Shown piece by piece: positions 39,031-48,186 of a stretch of DNA of 64,000 nt. A program made the position numbers and the translations under genes. Numbering within the stretch: position 1 is the stretch's first letter; every line of letters begins with the position of its first letter. The DNA is taken from NCBI GenBank assembly GCA_029781795.1, contig JAKOWB010000072.1, forward strand, positions 1 to 64,000, in the 5' to 3' direction. Under the pieces are notes generated by a model. It worked only from the letters and a program-made list of their open reading frames with translations. It did not search any database and had not been told where the DNA came from. Source of the DNA: Pseudomonadota bacterium (GTDB lineage: Bacteria; Pseudomonadota; Alphaproteobacteria; Kiloniellales; JACOMY01).

Positions 39031-39609
39031 TCATGCGATTCGACAGGCCTCCTCGAATGCCAGGCGCGGATTGCGCGGATGCAGGCGCGCCGTCTCGCCA
39101 TGGCCGATGTTGATCAGGAAGTTCGACTGGACGCGCCCGTCGGGGAAGAAGGCCGCGTCGACCTTGGCGTTGTCGAAGCCGGACATGGGACCGCAATCGA
39201 GGCCCAGCGCGCGCAGCGCCAGGATCAGGTAGGCGCCCTGCAGCGAGCCGTTGCGCAGCGCGGTGTCGCGCGCGTGCGGCTTGCCGGCGAACCAGTCACG
39301 CGCGCCGGGATCGTGGAACAGGCGCGGCAGCTCGTCGAAGAAGCGCGTGTCGTAGGCGACGATCGCGGTCGCCGGCGCCTTCATGGTCTTGTCGCGGTTG
39401 CCGCTGGAGAGTGCGGGCTTCAGCAGCTCCTTCGCAGCGGCCGACATGACGAAGACGACGCGCATCGGCTGGCAGTTGGCCGAGGTCGGCCCCATGCGCG
39501 CCAACTCGTAGGCCTGGCGCAGCAGGGCAGGATCCACCGGCCGGTCCTGCCAGTAGCTGTGCGTGCGCCCCTCTCGCCAGATCAGGTCGAGCGCGGTGTC
39601 GTCCAGCAT
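39031..39609 (-). CDS. malonic semialdehyde reductase / nitroreductase (RutE-HadB-like)
   Basis: The ATG at 39609 gives 192 residues. The sequence has the FMN-dependent nitroreductase fold with RTHSYWQDRPVD, GPTSANCQPMRVVFV near the FMN phosphate, LGLDCGPMSGFD and FLINIGHG. These match the RutE/HadB group, where RutE reduces malonic semialdehyde from pyrimidine breakdown. No other rut genes are nearby, so the actual substrate is open. It precedes tsaB by 13 bases on the same strand. Confidence 0.85.
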   Translation of the reverse strand: MLDDTALDLIWREGRTHSYWQDRPVDPALLRQAYELARMGPTSANCQPMRVVFVMSAAAKELLKPALSSGNRDKTMKAPATAIVAYDTRFFDELPRLFHDPGARDWFAGKPHARDTALRNGSLQGAYLILALRALGLDCGPMSGFDNAKVDAAFFPDGRVQSNFLINIGHGETARLHPRNPRLAFEEACRIA

Positions 39610-39654
39610 GCCTCGGTGCCTCCCGTCGATGGACCGGGCGCAAGGTGGCAAGCG

Positions 39655-39680
39655 GCCGGCGGCCTGGCAAGGCCGCCGGC
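39655..39680 (-). terminator. hairpin after the glucosaminidase-like gene
   Basis: GCCGGCGGCC (39655-39664) pairs perfectly with GGCCGCCGGC (39671-39680) around a six-base loop. It lies 22 bases after the stop of the Bax-like gene on the minus strand, ahead of the nitroreductase. It has no T-run. Confidence 0.45.
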
Positions 39681-39702
39681 GGAAGGCGATGGCTGGGTCC
39701 CG

Positions 39703-40737
39703 CTAGCTGCCGGGATCGAAGTCCCCGGCGTCCTCGCGCATCTCTGCCAGGGTGCCGGTGGAGAGGCGCGCGCCCTCGAACTGGTCGAGGTCGTTGTGCC
39801 GGATCAGGCTGCGCAGATGCTGGGCATAGGTCTCCGCCTCGGCATAGCGGCCGAGGTAGCCGGCCAGCAGCGCGCCGTCGAGCGTCTTGCCCTCGGCCCT
39901 GAGCGCGGCCCGCTCCTCGCGCAGCTCGCGGAAGGCACGGTTGCTGTTCAGGTTCTGCATGTAGGCGCGGACCGACTGCATCAGGTCGGCGAAGGCGCGG
40001 GCACGATGACCCAGCGTCTGGCCGTCCTTGCGCGCCACCAGTCCCGGCACGTCCTGCCGCCAGGTGCGCTGGCCGAAGAGCGCGTTGCCCTCGCGCGCAT
40101 AGCGCGAGGTGCCCCAGCCCGACTCCAGGATGGCCTGGGCCAGGGTCAGCGCCACCGGCAGGGCGTCGACCTTGAGCAGCAGCTCGTCGGCGTCCTCGGG
40201 GTCGGCGTCGTAGTAGTCGGCCAGGTCCAGCAGCCAGTCGTGCTCGCCGGCGGTCAGGGCCTCGCCGGCGGCGCGCTTGTCCAGCAGGCGGATCAGCTCG
40301 CGCCGGGCGGTGAGGATCTCCTCGTTCGCCATCAGCACCAGCGGCAGCATGGTGCCGATGAAGACCTGCTTGCGCTGATCGGCGCCGTCCAGCGCGCGCA
40401 GATCGCCCGGCAGCGCGGAGGTGTAGAGCCGCGGCACCGACTGGGTGCCCTCGAGCACCGCGTCGAGGTCGTAGTTCGCCGCCGCGAAACGCTCGAGCAG
40501 AGCCTCGCTTGTCGCTTCGTCGAGAAACTGGACCGCGACGACCGGAATCGCCGGCGCGGGCTGGTAGACGATGTCGGTCCGACTCGTCCTGGGTTCCGCC
40601 GTCGCGGTCGCCGGCAGCAGCGCAGCGAGGGCTAGGGCGGAGATACCGGTGGCAAGCATCAGGCACCGAAGGGCGCCGTTGATCCAGCCACATTGAAGAA
40701 ACCCCGCTTGCGCGGCGGTGTTGAAGGATCGCCTCAT
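39703..40737 (-). CDS. exported glucosaminidase-domain protein (Bax-like)
   Basis: The 344-residue product has an N-terminal signal region (residues ~20-48, ending ATATA; an internal Met at 27 is an alternative start) and a C-terminal glucosaminidase/lysozyme-like domain. The presumed catalytic Glu is E205 in LTLAQAILESGWGTSRYAREGNALFGQ, followed by FADLMQSVRAYMQNLNSN, as in the Bax family. It probably cleaves peptidoglycan glycan strands in the periplasm. No clear Shine-Dalgarno precedes the first ATG. Bordering hairpins suggest a single-gene transcript. Confidence 0.88.
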   Translation of the reverse strand: MRRSFNTAAQAGFLQCGWINGALRCLMLATGISALALAALLPATATAEPRTSRTDIVYQPAPAIPVVAVQFLDEATSEALLERFAAANYDLDAVLEGTQSVPRLYTSALPGDLRALDGADQRKQVFIGTMLPLVLMANEEILTARRELIRLLDKRAAGEALTAGEHDWLLDLADYYDADPEDADELLLKVDALPVALTLAQAILESGWGTSRYAREGNALFGQRTWRQDVPGLVARKDGQTLGHRARAFADLMQSVRAYMQNLNSNRAFRELREERAALRAEGKTLDGALLAGYLGRYAEAETYAQHLRSLIRHNDLDQFEGARLSTGTLAEMREDAGDFDPGS

Positions 40738-40857
40738 GGCTCTGTCCCCTAACTCTGAATAGGTCCCAGGGGCGGGATGCGGATACCGTCTCTTGACGCT
40801 GTCCTTGCCCCTGCCATGAGAGCGTGGGGCCGGCGCCGGTCCTGACGGGTGCCGTCT

Positions 40858-41409
40858 TCAGGCGACGGCGCGCACCTCCACGACTTCCGGAATGTAGTGG
40901 CGCAACATGTTCTCGATGCCCATCTTCAGCGTCGCCGTCGAGGAGGGGCAGCCGGCGCAGGCACCCTGCATGTGCAGGTAGACCACGCCCCTCTCGAAGC
41001 CACGGAAGACGATATCCCCGCCGTCCTGCGCCACAGCCGGACGGACACGGGTATCCAGAAGCTCGCGGATCTGTTCGACCACGGCGCTGTCGGCCTGGTC
41101 GAAGCTGGCCGCCTCGGCCTGCTCCTGCAGCAGCACCGGGCGGCCGGCGGCGAAGTGCTCCATGATGATGCCGAGCAGTGCCGGCTTCAGCTGGAACCAA
41201 TCGCTCGCGTCGGACTTGGTTATCGACACGAAGTCGCTGCCGAGGAAGACGCCCTCGACACCGTCGACCTGAAACAGACGCTCAGCCAGGGGCGAGCGCT
41301 CTGCCGTCGCGGCGTCGCGGAAATCGGCGGTACCAGTCGCCAGCACGGCGCGGCCCGGAAGGAACTTCAGGGTCGCCGGGTTCGGCGTGGATTCCGTTTG
41401 GATGAACAT
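40858..41409 (-). CDS. Fe-S cluster scaffold/carrier protein of the Nfu type
   Basis: From the ATG at 41409 (MFIQTESTPNPATLKFLPG) the product has 183 residues. The N-terminal Nfu domain (residues 1-~90) and C-terminal NifU-like domain (~105-175) are both present. The cluster-binding CxxC is C151-A-G-C154. Such proteins carry 4Fe-4S clusters to targets such as aconitase. A longer in-frame start at 41445 exists but lacks family support. It follows the UspA gene by 127 bases. Confidence 0.93.
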   Translation of the reverse strand: MFIQTESTPNPATLKFLPGRAVLATGTADFRDAATAERSPLAERLFQVDGVEGVFLGSDFVSITKSDASDWFQLKPALLGIIMEHFAAGRPVLLQEQAEAASFDQADSAVVEQIRELLDTRVRPAVAQDGGDIVFRGFERGVVYLHMQGACAGCPSSTATLKMGIENMLRHYIPEVVEVRAVA

Positions 41410-41536
41410 GGGCGGTACGGGGACCTCTCTCGGTGGCGCGTACATAGGTGTTCAGCGAACGGTGGGCAAGCAAATCCGTCCGGCGGCACCGCTTTTTTGA
41501 AGGTCTTTGTGGCAAGAAGTTGGCGGACTTGGCGAA

Positions 41537-42034
41537 TCAGGAAATGGCGTCGACACCGCTGTCGTCGAGGTTGCCCGGCACGATGGTCAAGGGCACGCGC
41601 AGCCGATTGAGGAACTTGCCGGTCAGCGCCGCGACGAGTGGGCCGGGACCTGAGGCCTCGGTGTTGGCGCCGAGCACGAGGATGGAAATGCTTGGCTCTT
41701 CATGGATCAGCTTGAGCAGTTCATCGCGACGATTTCCCTCGCGCAAGTATACGATCGGCACGGCGCCCGACATCTCCTGCACCTGCGTGGCCAGCTTCTG
41801 CACCAGGATCTCGGCCTCGGTGCGCGCCTCCTCGCGCATCAGGTCGCCGACGCCCATGAAGTGGCGGTACTCGCTGGGCTCGATGACATGGAGCAACGCC
41901 ACGCGACCGTCGGTGTGGCGGGCGCGGCGGCAGGCAAAGCGCAGCGCCACGCGCATCTCGGCGGTGTCGTCGACCACCACCAGGAAGACGCGGATCTGGT
42001 CGGGCGAAAGCGGAGCGGGGGCGTCTGCGGACAT
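41537..42034 (-). CDS. universal stress protein UspA family
   Basis: The 165-residue product has the Usp fold. RVFLVVVDDTAEMRVALRFA opens with the nucleotide-binding Asp, and ILVLGANTEASGPGPLVAALTG carries a G-x2-G-x9-G-type ATP-binding loop in degraded form. The family helps cells survive starvation and stress; biochemical roles vary. It lies 24 bases after the TIGR02186 gene on the same strand and so probably belongs to that transcript. Confidence 0.9.
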   Translation of the reverse strand: MSADAPAPLSPDQIRVFLVVVDDTAEMRVALRFACRRARHTDGRVALLHVIEPSEYRHFMGVGDLMREEARTEAEILVQKLATQVQEMSGAVPIVYLREGNRRDELLKLIHEEPSISILVLGANTEASGPGPLVAALTGKFLNRLRVPLTIVPGNLDDSGVDAIS

Positions 42035-42058
42035 GGCGTCTGGCCTCCTAGCACGCGC

Positions 42059-42814
42059 TCAGTGGCGGCGGAAGAGCAGATGGGCGACCCAGCCCGCCAC
42101 CAGGGCGATCACGATCGCGGCGACACCGTAGAGCGCGCCCTGCCGCTGGGCGAAGTTGTAGATGTCGGCCTCGAAGCCGACCTTGCTGACGACCAGCGGG
42201 ATGGTCTGCGCCGCGACCGCGATGCCATTCTCGAAGACATAGGCATCGACCAGGTAGGTGCCGACCGGCACGTTGGTGGGCAGCGTAACCGAGGCGCGGA
42301 ACAGCCGCTCGCCCAGCAGCGTCACGCGCCCGCCGGTATCGCGGTAGAGACCCAGCGCCTGGCGCGCGCGGATCAGCGCGCCGCTCCATTCCGCCAGCAG
42401 GTTGGCGGAGACCGGGCTCTGCGGCCTGAGGTCCAGCTCGGCGAGACCGAGCTGCAGGCGCCGCCGCTCGGACTCTTTGGCCACCTCCTCCAGCGGGCGC
42501 GAGGTGGCGACGGCGTAGAAGCTGGGCGCCTGCGGAAAGGTCAGCGCAGCGGAATTCAGCCAGACGCCCAGCACCGGGGCCTTGCGGTAGAGCTTGACCG
42601 GCCGGGCCGGGCCGCGCACCACGATCACCACGTCGCCCGGCTCGTCCAGCGCGCCGAACACCAGGATGTCGGTGCCGGCGAAGCCGGTGGTGATGGCGAT
42701 GAGATGGTCCGAGACGTCGGCCACCAGTCCCTGCGCGCGCACCCCGGACGGCGCCGTCGCCAGCAGCAGGAGCAGGGCCAGCAGGCCGCCGCGCGTGGCC
42801 GGCGCCGCCCTCAT
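42059..42814 (-). CDS. TIGR02186-type exported membrane protein
   Basis: The 251-residue product has a Sec signal peptide (residues 1-27), a beta-rich periplasmic domain and one C-terminal membrane helix (~226-247) ending in basic residues. LVADVSDHLIAITTGFAGTDILVFGAL is the start of the mature TIGR02186 domain. The family is found almost always beside a TauE/SafE exporter in alphaproteobacteria, as here with a four-base ATGA overlap. It may be a periplasmic partner of that exporter. The function has not been shown. Confidence 0.9.
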   Translation of the reverse strand: MRAAPATRGGLLALLLLLATAPSGVRAQGLVADVSDHLIAITTGFAGTDILVFGALDEPGDVVIVVRGPARPVKLYRKAPVLGVWLNSAALTFPQAPSFYAVATSRPLEEVAKESERRRLQLGLAELDLRPQSPVSANLLAEWSGALIRARQALGLYRDTGGRVTLLGERLFRASVTLPTNVPVGTYLVDAYVFENGIAVAAQTIPLVVSKVGFEADIYNFAQRQGALYGVAAIVIALVAGWVAHLLFRRH

Positions 42815-43725
42815 CCCACCACCCCGATCACGTAGATGCTTTCGGGCGTGGCAAAGAGGTCGAACAGCAGCTTGATGCCGACGCCGAGCACCAGCAGCGC
42901 CAGCAGCAGGCGCAGCGAATCGCCCTGCAGCCTGGCGCCGACGCGGGTGCCGAACTGCGCGCCGACCACGCTGCCGACCAGCAGGGTCATGGCCAGCACC
43001 ACGTCGACCGTCTGGTTCTGCGCCGACTGCAGGAAGGTGACGTTGGCGGCGACGAAGATGATCTGGAACAGCGAGGTGCCGACGACGACCGAGGTCGGCA
43101 TGCCGAGCAGATAGATCATCGCCGGCACCAGCACGAAGCCGCCGCCCACGCCCATGATGGCCGAGAGCACGCCGACGCCGAAGCCCACCGCCACCGGCAG
43201 CAGGGCGGAGATGTAGAGCCGCGAGCGGCGGAAGCGCATCTTCAGCGGCAGGCCATGCACCCAGGAATGCTGGTGCAGCTTCTTGCGCGTCGGAATCTTG
43301 CGGCGGCGGCGCAGCAGCGTACGGCTGGATTCCAGCAGCATCAGGCTGCCGACGATACCCAGGGTCGCGACGTAGGTGAGCGAGATCACCAGCTCGATCT
43401 GGCCGAGGCCACGCAACAGCGAGAAGAGCGCGACGCCGACGGTGGAGCCGGCGAAGCCGCCGGCCAGCAGCACCAGCCCCATCTTGAAGTCGACGTTGCC
43501 GCGCGCCCAGTGCGCCAACACGCCGGAAACCGAAGTGGCGATGGTGGAGTTCGCCTGCGTCGCCACGGCGACCGCCGGCGGCACGCCGATGAAGAGCAGC
43601 AGCGGCGTCATGAGGAAGCCGCCGCCCACCCCGAACATGCCGGAGAGGAAGCCGATCAGCCCACCGATCCCCAGCAAGACGAAGACGTCGAGCGAGATCT
43701 CGGCTATCGGCAGATAGATCTGCAT
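42811..43725 (-). CDS. TauE/SafE-family membrane transporter (sulfite exporter type)
   Basis: I chose the ATG at 43725 (MQIYLPIAEIS), giving 304 residues; the upstream in-frame extension is Arg/Gly-rich and unlikely. There are eight or so membrane helices in two homologous halves, each with the family's GxGGGF motif (SGMFGVGGGFLMTPLL and SAIMGVGGGFVLVPA). The cytosolic loop between the halves is basic (RTLLRRRRKIPTRKK). TauE/SafE proteins export sulfite, sulfoacetate or related organic anions. It is the first gene of the TauE-TIGR02186-UspA run, divergent from a sulfotransferase. Confidence 0.92.
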   Translation of the reverse strand: MQIYLPIAEISLDVFVLLGIGGLIGFLSGMFGVGGGFLMTPLLLFIGVPPAVAVATQANSTIATSVSGVLAHWARGNVDFKMGLVLLAGGFAGSTVGVALFSLLRGLGQIELVISLTYVATLGIVGSLMLLESSRTLLRRRRKIPTRKKLHQHSWVHGLPLKMRFRRSRLYISALLPVAVGFGVGVLSAIMGVGGGFVLVPAMIYLLGMPTSVVVGTSLFQIIFVAANVTFLQSAQNQTVDVVLAMTLLVGSVVGAQFGTRVGARLQGDSLRLLLALLVLGVGIKLLFDLFATPESIYVIGVVG

Positions 43726-43907
43726 GGTCCCCGCGGTACGGAATCCGCAACCCGCGCCCCGGCCGACCGGCCGGGACGATGCCCTGGGCCCCCTCAAGCC
43801 CAGGGAGCACTCTAGGCGCCGCCGCCGCGTCGCGGCAACCGGCCAAAGTCCCGTGGGGCACCGTTTTTTGCCGCATCCTGCCGGTGCCGGCGGCTATAAG
43901 GCGGCGC

Positions 43908-44756
43908 ATGGGCAAGATCGTCTGGCTGGCCTCCTATCCCCGTTCGGGCAATACCTGGACCCGCGCCGTGCTGCAGGCGCTGCTGGCCGGGCTGGCCGGC
44001 CAGCAGGCGGCCGCCGACCTCAAGGCGCTGCACCACTCGACCACCTGGGAGGCCCTGCCGGGCTGGTTCGAGGGCCTGCTGCGCCAGCCGCTGGAGCGCT
44101 CGACCAAGGTCGAGGTCGCCGCCGTCAGGATGCAGGCGCAGCAACGCTTCGCCGAGCGTGCGCCGGGCCTGGTCCCGGTCAAGACGCACCAGGCCTTCGC
44201 CCGCTCGCAGGGCTATCCGACCATCAACGCCAAGGTCACGGCGGCGGCGATCTATCTGGTGCGCAACCCGCTGGACCTGGTGCTCTCGACGGCGGCGCAC
44301 CTGAACTACCCGCTGGAGCGCGCCATCGCCGAGCTGAACCGGGACGGCTACGAGACCTATAACCAGAAGGGCGGCGCCTACGAGCACTACGGCTCCTGGC
44401 GGCAGCATGTGACCTCCTGGACGGCGACGCCCAGCCCGCGCCTGCTGGTGCTGCGCTATGAGGACCTGCTGGCCGACCCGCTGGCCGGCTTCGGCCGCGT
44501 TGCGGCGCACCTGGGGTTGAAGCCGCCGGCGGACCTGCTGGCCCAGGCGGTGGAGAGCGCCAGCTTCCAGCGCCTGCAGGCGCAGGAGGCGGCCGAGGGC
44601 TTCGTCGAGCGCCCGGCCAGCGCCCGCGTCTTCTTCCGCGAGGGGCGCGCCGGCCAGTGGCGGGATGCCCTGTCCCCGGCCCAGGTCGAGGCGGTGGTGG
44701 CGCCGAACCGCGCCGTCATGGCGCGCTTCGGCTACCTGCCCGACACCCAGTCCTAG
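43908..44756 (+). CDS. sulfotransferase-family protein
   Basis: The 282-residue product has the PAPS-dependent sulfotransferase fold. SYPRSGNTW at residues ~9-17 is the 5'-phosphosulphate loop and [12 protein letters not shown] is the 3'-phosphate site. RYEDLLADP and [11 protein letters not shown] near the end are further family hallmarks. It moves a sulfo group from PAPS to an alcohol or amine; the acceptor is unknown. It is divergent from the TauE-type exporter, and its stop overlaps that of trpS through a CTAG palindrome. Confidence 0.9.
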   Translation: MGKIVWLASYPRSGNTWTRAVLQALLAGLAGQQAAADLKALHHSTTWEALPGWFEGLLRQPLERSTKVEVAAVRMQAQQRFAERAPGLVPVKTHQAFARSQGYPTINAKVTAAAIYLVRNPLDLVLSTAAHLNYPLERAIAELNRDGYETYNQKGGAYEHYGSWRQHVTSWTATPSPRLLVLRYEDLLADPLAGFGRVAAHLGLKPPADLLAQAVESASFQRLQAQEAAEGFVERPASARVFFREGRAGQWRDALSPAQVEAVVAPNRAVMARFGYLPDTQS

Positions 44757-45781
44757 GGCCTGAGGAAGCCCACCACGTCGTAGACCTCGGCCAGGACCGG
44801 GGCGGCCAGCGCGCGGGCGCGGTCGCCGCCGTCCTTGAGCACCTGGTCGACGTAGCCGGGGTCGTCCATCAGGCGCTTCATCTCGGCGCCGATCGGCCCG
44901 AGCTTGGCCACCGCCAGGTCGGTCAGCGCCTGCTTGAAGCGCGAGAACTGGCTGCCGGCGAACTCGGCCACCACGGCCTTCAGCGGACGCCCGTCCAGCG
45001 CGGCGTAGATGCCGAGCAGGTTCCAGGCCTCCGGGCGCTCGGCCCGTGCCGCGTCCGGCACCTCGCCGCTCTCGTCCAGGACCTCGGCGCCGGGCAGCAG
45101 GTTGGGATTGGTGGTCGCCTTGCGGATCTTGGCGGCGATGGCGTCGGCGCCGTCGGTCATGACGATGCGGCTGGCGTCCGAGGGGTCGGACTTCGACATC
45201 TTCTTCGAGCCGTCGCGCAGCGACATGACGCGGGTGGCCGAGCCCAGGATCAGCGGCTGGATCTCGGGGAAGAACGCCACGCCGTAGTCGTGATTGAACT
45301 TCTGCGCGATGTCGCGCGCCAGCTCCAGGTGCTGCTTCTGGTCCTCGCCCACCGGCACGTGCGTCGCCTTGTAGGCCAGGATGTCGGCGGCCATGAGGTT
45401 GGGATAGACGTAGAGCCCGGTCGAGGCCTTCTCGCGGTCCTTGCCGGCCTTGTCCTTGAACTGCGTCATGCGGTTCAGCCAGCCGAGGCGGGCGACGCAG
45501 TTGAAGATCCAGGCCAGCTCGGCATGCGCCGCCACCTGGCTCTGGTTGAAGATGATCGCGCGCTTGGGATCGATGCCGGCGGCGAGATAGGCGGCCGTCA
45601 CCTCGCGCGTCTGCGCCTTGAGCTGCTTCGGGTCCTGCCAGACCGTGATGGCGTGCAGGTCGACGACGCAGTAGAGGCAGTCGTACTGGTCCTGCAGCGG
45701 CACGAAGTTGCGGATCGCGCCGAGGTAGTTGCCGAGATGCAGGTTGCCGGTCGGCTGGACGCCGGAGAACACGCGGGCCAT
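44753..45781 (-). CDS. trpS: tryptophanyl-tRNA synthetase TrpS
   Basis: The 342-residue class I synthetase has the HIGH-like motif in [18 protein letters not shown] and the KMSKS loop in [41 protein letters not shown] is the conserved tryptophan-site region. It charges tRNA-Trp. A gene for a 2OG-oxygenase-like protein lies between it and murJ, although the genes are often adjacent in related genomes. It ends convergently with the sulfotransferase gene with a four-base overlap. Confidence 0.97.
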   Translation of the reverse strand: MARVFSGVQPTGNLHLGNYLGAIRNFVPLQDQYDCLYCVVDLHAITVWQDPKQLKAQTREVTAAYLAAGIDPKRAIIFNQSQVAAHAELAWIFNCVARLGWLNRMTQFKDKAGKDREKASTGLYVYPNLMAADILAYKATHVPVGEDQKQHLELARDIAQKFNHDYGVAFFPEIQPLILGSATRVMSLRDGSKKMSKSDPSDASRIVMTDGADAIAAKIRKATTNPNLLPGAEVLDESGEVPDAARAERPEAWNLLGIYAALDGRPLKAVVAEFAGSQFSRFKQALTDLAVAKLGPIGAEMKRLMDDPGYVDQVLKDGGDRARALAAPVLAEVYDVVGFLRP

Positions 45782-45842
45782 GGCAGGGCTTTCGTGGCTG
45801 GAAGGAACGGGCGCCGGGTTATCGCGGCTCCCCCCGGCAGCG

Positions 45843-46472
45843 TCAAGCAGGCGGGCGGCGGCCGTGGGTGATGTTCCAGGACAGCGTCACGCGCGGCCGC
45901 GTGCCCTGGTAGGGATGCACGAAGTGCACGGCGTCGGAGGGAAAGATCAGCATGGTTCCCGGCGGCATGGCGGGACCGATGGTGTTGGACAGGCGCCCCG
46001 GCTCCACCTGGCAGCAGAGCGCCCAGCGCGGCTCGGCGAAGCAGAAGCGGCCCGAGTTGGGGTCCGCCTCGTCGTCGCCGGGGTCCAGCATATAGACCAC
46101 GCTCATGTCGGCGCGGGTGTGGCTGTGCGGCACGATGTAGTCGCCGGCGCGGTAGACGTTGGCCCAGCCCAGCTCGATCACGCCGTCCTCGCGCCGCGTC
46201 GCCGCGCGGTGGAAGGCCAGCGCCCGGGCGTTCATGAAGGGCCCCAGCCGATTGTCCCAGGATTCCGGGTGGTAGAGCTTGGTGCCGCCGAGGTGGCGGC
46301 CGTACTGCTGGCGGAAGGGCTCCTGCCCGGACAGCGCGACCAGCAGGCGGGCCAGCGCGGCGCCATAGGCCGCGTGGTCGGCGAAGTGTGTGGTCAGGAA
46401 GGACTTGGCCTGATCCGGCGCCGTCAGGCGCTGGCCGGCGGGCCAGGGGTCGGGAAGTTGCGTCTCGCTCAT
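45843..46472 (-). CDS. 2OG-Fe(II) oxygenase-like protein (TIGR02466 type)
   Basis: The 209-residue product carries the double-stranded beta-helix features of the family: [16 protein letters not shown] (candidate ligands H116 or H118 and D122), [19 protein letters not shown] (H183 or H186) and RPRVTLSWN for the 2-oxoglutarate-binding Arg. These proteins are predicted oxygenases of unknown substrate. Its ATG overlaps the murJ stop by four bases, so it is translated with murJ. It lies 61 bases before trpS. Confidence 0.82.
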   Translation of the reverse strand: MSETQLPDPWPAGQRLTAPDQAKSFLTTHFADHAAYGAALARLLVALSGQEPFRQQYGRHLGGTKLYHPESWDNRLGPFMNARALAFHRAATRREDGVIELGWANVYRAGDYIVPHSHTRADMSVVYMLDPGDDEADPNSGRFCFAEPRWALCCQVEPGRLSNTIGPAMPPGTMLIFPSDAVHFVHPYQGTRPRVTLSWNITHGRRPPA

Positions 46473-48031
46473 GCCGTGCGTTTCCTGCGCCGGAGCTGCC
46501 CCAGGTCGGCGCGCTTCACCGCCCCCAGCAGCCAGGCCGCGCCGAAATAGACCACCCCGCCCAGCAGCACCAGCAGCGCGAGGCCGAGGAAGCGGCCGAG
46601 GCTCGGCCCCTCCAGCCAGCCGGCGATGAGCTGCGCCCCGCCCCAGAGCGAGAGGCCCATGGCGATGGCGGCGGCGAGCTGGCGCGGCACCCGGGTCAGC
46701 AGCCGCGTGTCGGCCACCAGCAGGCCGCGCCGCCGCAGCTTCCAGGCCAGGAGGCCGCAGGTCACCCAGGCCGAGAGCGCGGTGGCGCTGGCAAGACCGA
46801 GGAAGCCGTAGCCGCGGTCGCGCAGCAGCAGGAAGAGCAGGATGGCGAGGCCGAGATTGCAGGCCACGCCGGTCAGCGCCGCCTTCAGCGGCGTCACCGT
46901 GTCCTCGCGGGCGAAGAAGGCCGGCTGCAGCACCTTGGTCAGCACAAAGGCCGGCAGGCCGGCGGCATAGGCGAAGAGCGCCAGGGCCGTGGCCACCGAA
47001 TCCTCGCTGGTGTAGGCACCGCGCTCGAACAAGGCACGGGCGATCGGCAGCGGGATGGTCATCAGCGCCACGGTGGCCGGCAGGGTCAGCAGGGCGGCGT
47101 ACTCCAGCCCGCGGTTCAGCCCCTCGCGCGCCGCCACCTCGCCGTCGCTCTGCAGGCGGCGCGTCAGTTCGGGCAGCAGCACGACCGAGAGCGCAATGCC
47201 GAACAGCGCCAGGGGAAGCTGATAGACGCGGTCGGCGTAGTAGAGGATCGAGGCCGCGCCCTCCTGCAGCGTGGCGATCATGGTGCCGACGAAGAGATTG
47301 AGCTGCATGGCGCCGGCGGCGATCAGGCCCGGCCCCATAAGGGTCAGCAGGCGCCGCACCGGCGGCGTCAGGCGGGGGCGCGGCAGGCGCGGCCGGATGC
47401 CGGCGCGGCGCGCCGCCAGCAGCAGCACCAGGAACTGGCCGAGGCCGGCCAGCGTGACGCTCCAGGACAGCACGCGCGGCGTGTCGCCGACCCAGGGCGC
47501 CACCACCAGGCCGCCGATCATCACCACGTTCAGCACGGTCGGCGCCGCCGCCGCCGCGGTGTAGCGCCTGAGCGAGTTCAGCATGCCGGCGAAGAGCGCC
47601 GTCAGGCACATGAAGACCAGATAGGGGAAGGTGACGCGCGCCAGCTCGACGGCGAGCGCGTACTGCGCCGGATCGTCGCCGAAGCCCGGCGCCAGCAGGT
47701 GCATCAGCCAGGGCATGGACGCCATGGCCAGCAGCGTCAGCGCCAGCGAGGCCACCAGCAGCACCGCCATGGCCTGCTCGGCGAAGAGCACGGCGGCGGC
47801 GAGGCCCGCGGCCTCCAGCCGGCGGGCGAAGAGCGGCACGAAGGAGGCATTGAAGGCACCCTCGGCCAGCAGCGCGCGGAACAGGTTGGGCAGGCGGAAG
47901 GCGACGAAGAAGGCGTCGGCCGAGGGCCCGGTGCCGAGCACGCGGGCGATCAGGATGTCGCGCAGGAATCCCAGCAGGCGGCTTCCCGCCGTCCAGCCGC
48001 CGACCGTCGCCATGGCCCGGAAAATCGCCAT
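46469..48031 (-). CDS. murJ: lipid II flippase MurJ
   Basis: The 520-residue product has 14 predicted membrane helices and belongs to the MVF/MOP superfamily. The N-terminus TVGGWTAGSRLLGFLRDILIA and the block AFFVAFRLPNLFRALLAEGAFNASFVPLF are the classic MurJ signature. It flips lipid-linked peptidoglycan precursor across the inner membrane and is essential in most bacteria. glnD, its usual neighbour in this group, lies 3.4 kb away beyond four unrelated genes. Confidence 0.96.
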   Translation of the reverse strand: MAIFRAMATVGGWTAGSRLLGFLRDILIARVLGTGPSADAFFVAFRLPNLFRALLAEGAFNASFVPLFARRLEAAGLAAAVLFAEQAMAVLLVASLALTLLAMASMPWLMHLLAPGFGDDPAQYALAVELARVTFPYLVFMCLTALFAGMLNSLRRYTAAAAAPTVLNVVMIGGLVVAPWVGDTPRVLSWSVTLAGLGQFLVLLLAARRAGIRPRLPRPRLTPPVRRLLTLMGPGLIAAGAMQLNLFVGTMIATLQEGAASILYYADRVYQLPLALFGIALSVVLLPELTRRLQSDGEVAAREGLNRGLEYAALLTLPATVALMTIPLPIARALFERGAYTSEDSVATALALFAYAAGLPAFVLTKVLQPAFFAREDTVTPLKAALTGVACNLGLAILLFLLLRDRGYGFLGLASATALSAWVTCGLLAWKLRRRGLLVADTRLLTRVPRQLAAAIAMGLSLWGGAQLIAGWLEGPSLGRFLGLALLVLLGGVVYFGAAWLLGAVKRADLGQLRRRKRTA

Positions 48032-48186
48032 GGGCCGATTGCTCTAGAGGATTCGGGCAGGGGTGGGAAGGCGGCGCGGCGCTGCCGGGGCAGGCCGCGG
48101 CCGCCTGTCCCCCCACCCCGACCCCTCCCCCACGCCCTGCCCGAGGGGCTAGGGTGGCGGCGGGCGAGGGAACGCGGGAGAGAAGG

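Noticed and set aside
39610-41200. Long minus-strand frame overlapping the Bax-like, nitroreductase and Nfu genes
   Set aside because: It is an off-frame translation of genes with clear families.
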